DNA from: Methylorubrum extorquens
Lineage (GTDB): Bacteria > Pseudomonadota > Alphaproteobacteria > Rhizobiales > Beijerinckiaceae
Assembly: GCA_019695455.1 (NCBI GenBank)
Contig: JAEUAC010000189.1
Coordinates: forward strand, 1 to 31,386
Length of the DNA: 31,386 bases
Reading direction: 5' to 3'
In this document: positions 30,728 through 31,386 of the stretch, piece by piece
Position numbering within the stretch: the first letter of the stretch is position 1
Layout: every line of letters starts with the position of its first letter
Notes under the pieces: model-generated
What the model saw: only the letters and a program-made list of their open reading frames with translations
Databases searched by the model: none
Told to the model about the DNA's origin: nothing
Translations under genes and position numbers: made by a program

Positions 30728-31386
30728 GGCGATCATCTCCCTGATCCGGGCCGCCAGGGTGTCCATGCCGAACGGCTTCGTCACGACCTCCATGCCGGGT
30801 GCGAGATGGCCGTGCCCGACCGCCGCGTTCTCGGCGTAGCCCGTGATGAACAGCACCTTGAGCCCGGGCCGCGCCACCCGGGCGGCATCGGCCATCTGGC
30901 GACCGTTCATGCCTCCCGGCAGCCCGACATCGGTGACGAGGAGGTCGATGCGGACGTCCGACTGGAGGACCTTCAGCCCCGAGGCGCCGTCCGCCGCCTC
31001 GATGGCGGAATAGCCGAGCTCCCCCAGGACCTCGGTGACCAGCATGCGCACGGTCGGCTCGTCGTCCACGACGAGCACCGTCTCGCCCGCGACGGCCCGC
31101 GGGGCCGCGAGGAGCTCGGCCGTCGTCTCCGGCGCCTCCACCTCGCCCTCCAGTCGCGGCAGGACGATGCAGACGCTGGTGCCTTCGCCCGGCGTCGAAT
31201 GGATGCGGACCTGTCCGCCCGACTGCTTGGCGAAGCCGTAGATCATCGACAGGCCGAGGCCCGTTCCCTGGCCGAGCGGCTTGGTCGTGAAGAACGGGTC
31301 GAAGGCCTTCGCGATGACGTCGGGCGTCATGCCGGTCCCCGTGTCGGAGACGCAGAGCGCGACGTACTGGCCCGGTTCGAGATCGC
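30719..31386 (-). CDS. hybrid histidine kinase, C-terminal part (cut by window edge)
   Basis: The frame is open to the right edge, so the N-terminal sensor and HisKA parts are missing. The first two bases belong to a partial codon, and 221 residues remain. They begin inside the HATPase domain: V-S-D-T-G-T-G-M (G1), F-D-P-F-F-T-T-K (F box) and G-T-G-L-G-L-S-M-I-Y-G-F (G2). A short linker leads to a receiver domain with V-V-D-D-E-P, the phospho-acceptor Asp in L-V-T-D-V-G-L-P-G-G (about in-window residue 152) and T-K-P-F near the end. An internal ATG at 31330 is not a gene start. The layout is that of PAS-HisKA-HATPase-REC sensor kinases common in Hyphomicrobiales. Convergent with the HWE kinase. 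Confidence 0.93.
   Translation of the reverse strand, partial: DLEPGQYVALCVSDTGTGMTPDVIAKAFDPFFTTKPLGQGTGLGLSMIYGFAKQSGGQVRIHSTPGEGTSVCIVLPRLEGEVEAPETTAELLAAPRAVAGETVLVVDDEPTVRMLVTEVLGELGYSAIEAADGASGLKVLQSDVRIDLLVTDVGLPGGMNGRQMADAARVARPGLKVLFITGYAENAAVGHGHLAPGMEVVTKPFGMDTLAARIREMIAAP

Overview
The window is a very GC-rich (roughly 72-75 % by eye) chromosomal segment with tightly packed genes, many ATGA/GTGA/TGATG overlaps and mostly metabolic or regulatory content. The gene families (hemF next to a class II CCA-adding enzyme, DUF6111, a CoA-type Nudix hydrolase and DUF1285; a moxR-DUF58-BatA/DUF4159-VWA cluster; HpaR-type homoprotocatechuate regulation; an HWE histidine kinase) point to an alphaproteobacterium of the order Hyphomicrobiales, possibly Methylobacteriaceae. 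The family assignment is inference. No rRNA, tRNA, CRISPR array, transposase or phage gene was seen.

Layout. 1-960: the end of a small accessory block with a BrnT/BrnA-like toxin-antitoxin pair and a RidA-fold protein. 1020-4621: hemF, facing the operon DUF1285 > Nudix > DUF6111 > cca, which runs leftward. 4775-11697: a rightward operon of MoxR ATPase, DUF58 protein, a 927-aa BatA-N/DUF4159 membrane protein and a 690-aa VWA membrane protein. These are most likely an AAA+ chaperone and its von Willebrand-type envelope partners. A 142-bp hairpin-rich linker separates the last two genes. 11717-16308: a leftward amidase plus DadA-like oxidase pair, a small orphan ORF and a leftward cytochrome P450. 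16431-18514: an orphan Bug-type solute-binding protein, a small basic protein, a possible 26-aa peptide and aroQ. 18542-21164: a small membrane protein, a Crp/Fnr regulator and a CPA1 Na+/H+ antiporter.

21252-25755 is a homoprotocatechuate (3,4-dihydroxyphenylacetate) meta-cleavage block: hpaR, then hpaF > hpaE > hpaD > FAH-family gene, all leftward. A perfect TTAAC-GT-GTTAA inverted repeat lies inside a plausible promoter just upstream of hpaF, and is the natural candidate HpaR operator. The genes for 4-HPA hydroxylation, hydration and aldol cleavage are not in the window. 25995-28442: an AidB-like acyl-CoA dehydrogenase and two small membrane proteins. 28498-31386: an alpha/beta hydrolase, an HWE histidine kinase whose sensor looks like a LOV domain that has lost its photoactive cysteine, and the C-terminal part of a hybrid histidine kinase cut by the window edge.

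Two cross-cutting observations. First, all seven convergent gene junctions carry an inverted repeat at or across the stop codons. Six of these are perfect repeats of useful size and one is weak. None has a T-tract. Second, I did not find an obviously new multi-gene defence or mobile system. The best candidates for new biology are the cysteine-less LOV/HWE kinase, the MoxR/VWA envelope module with a degenerate metal site and an embedded palindromic element, and the hairpins at convergent junctions.
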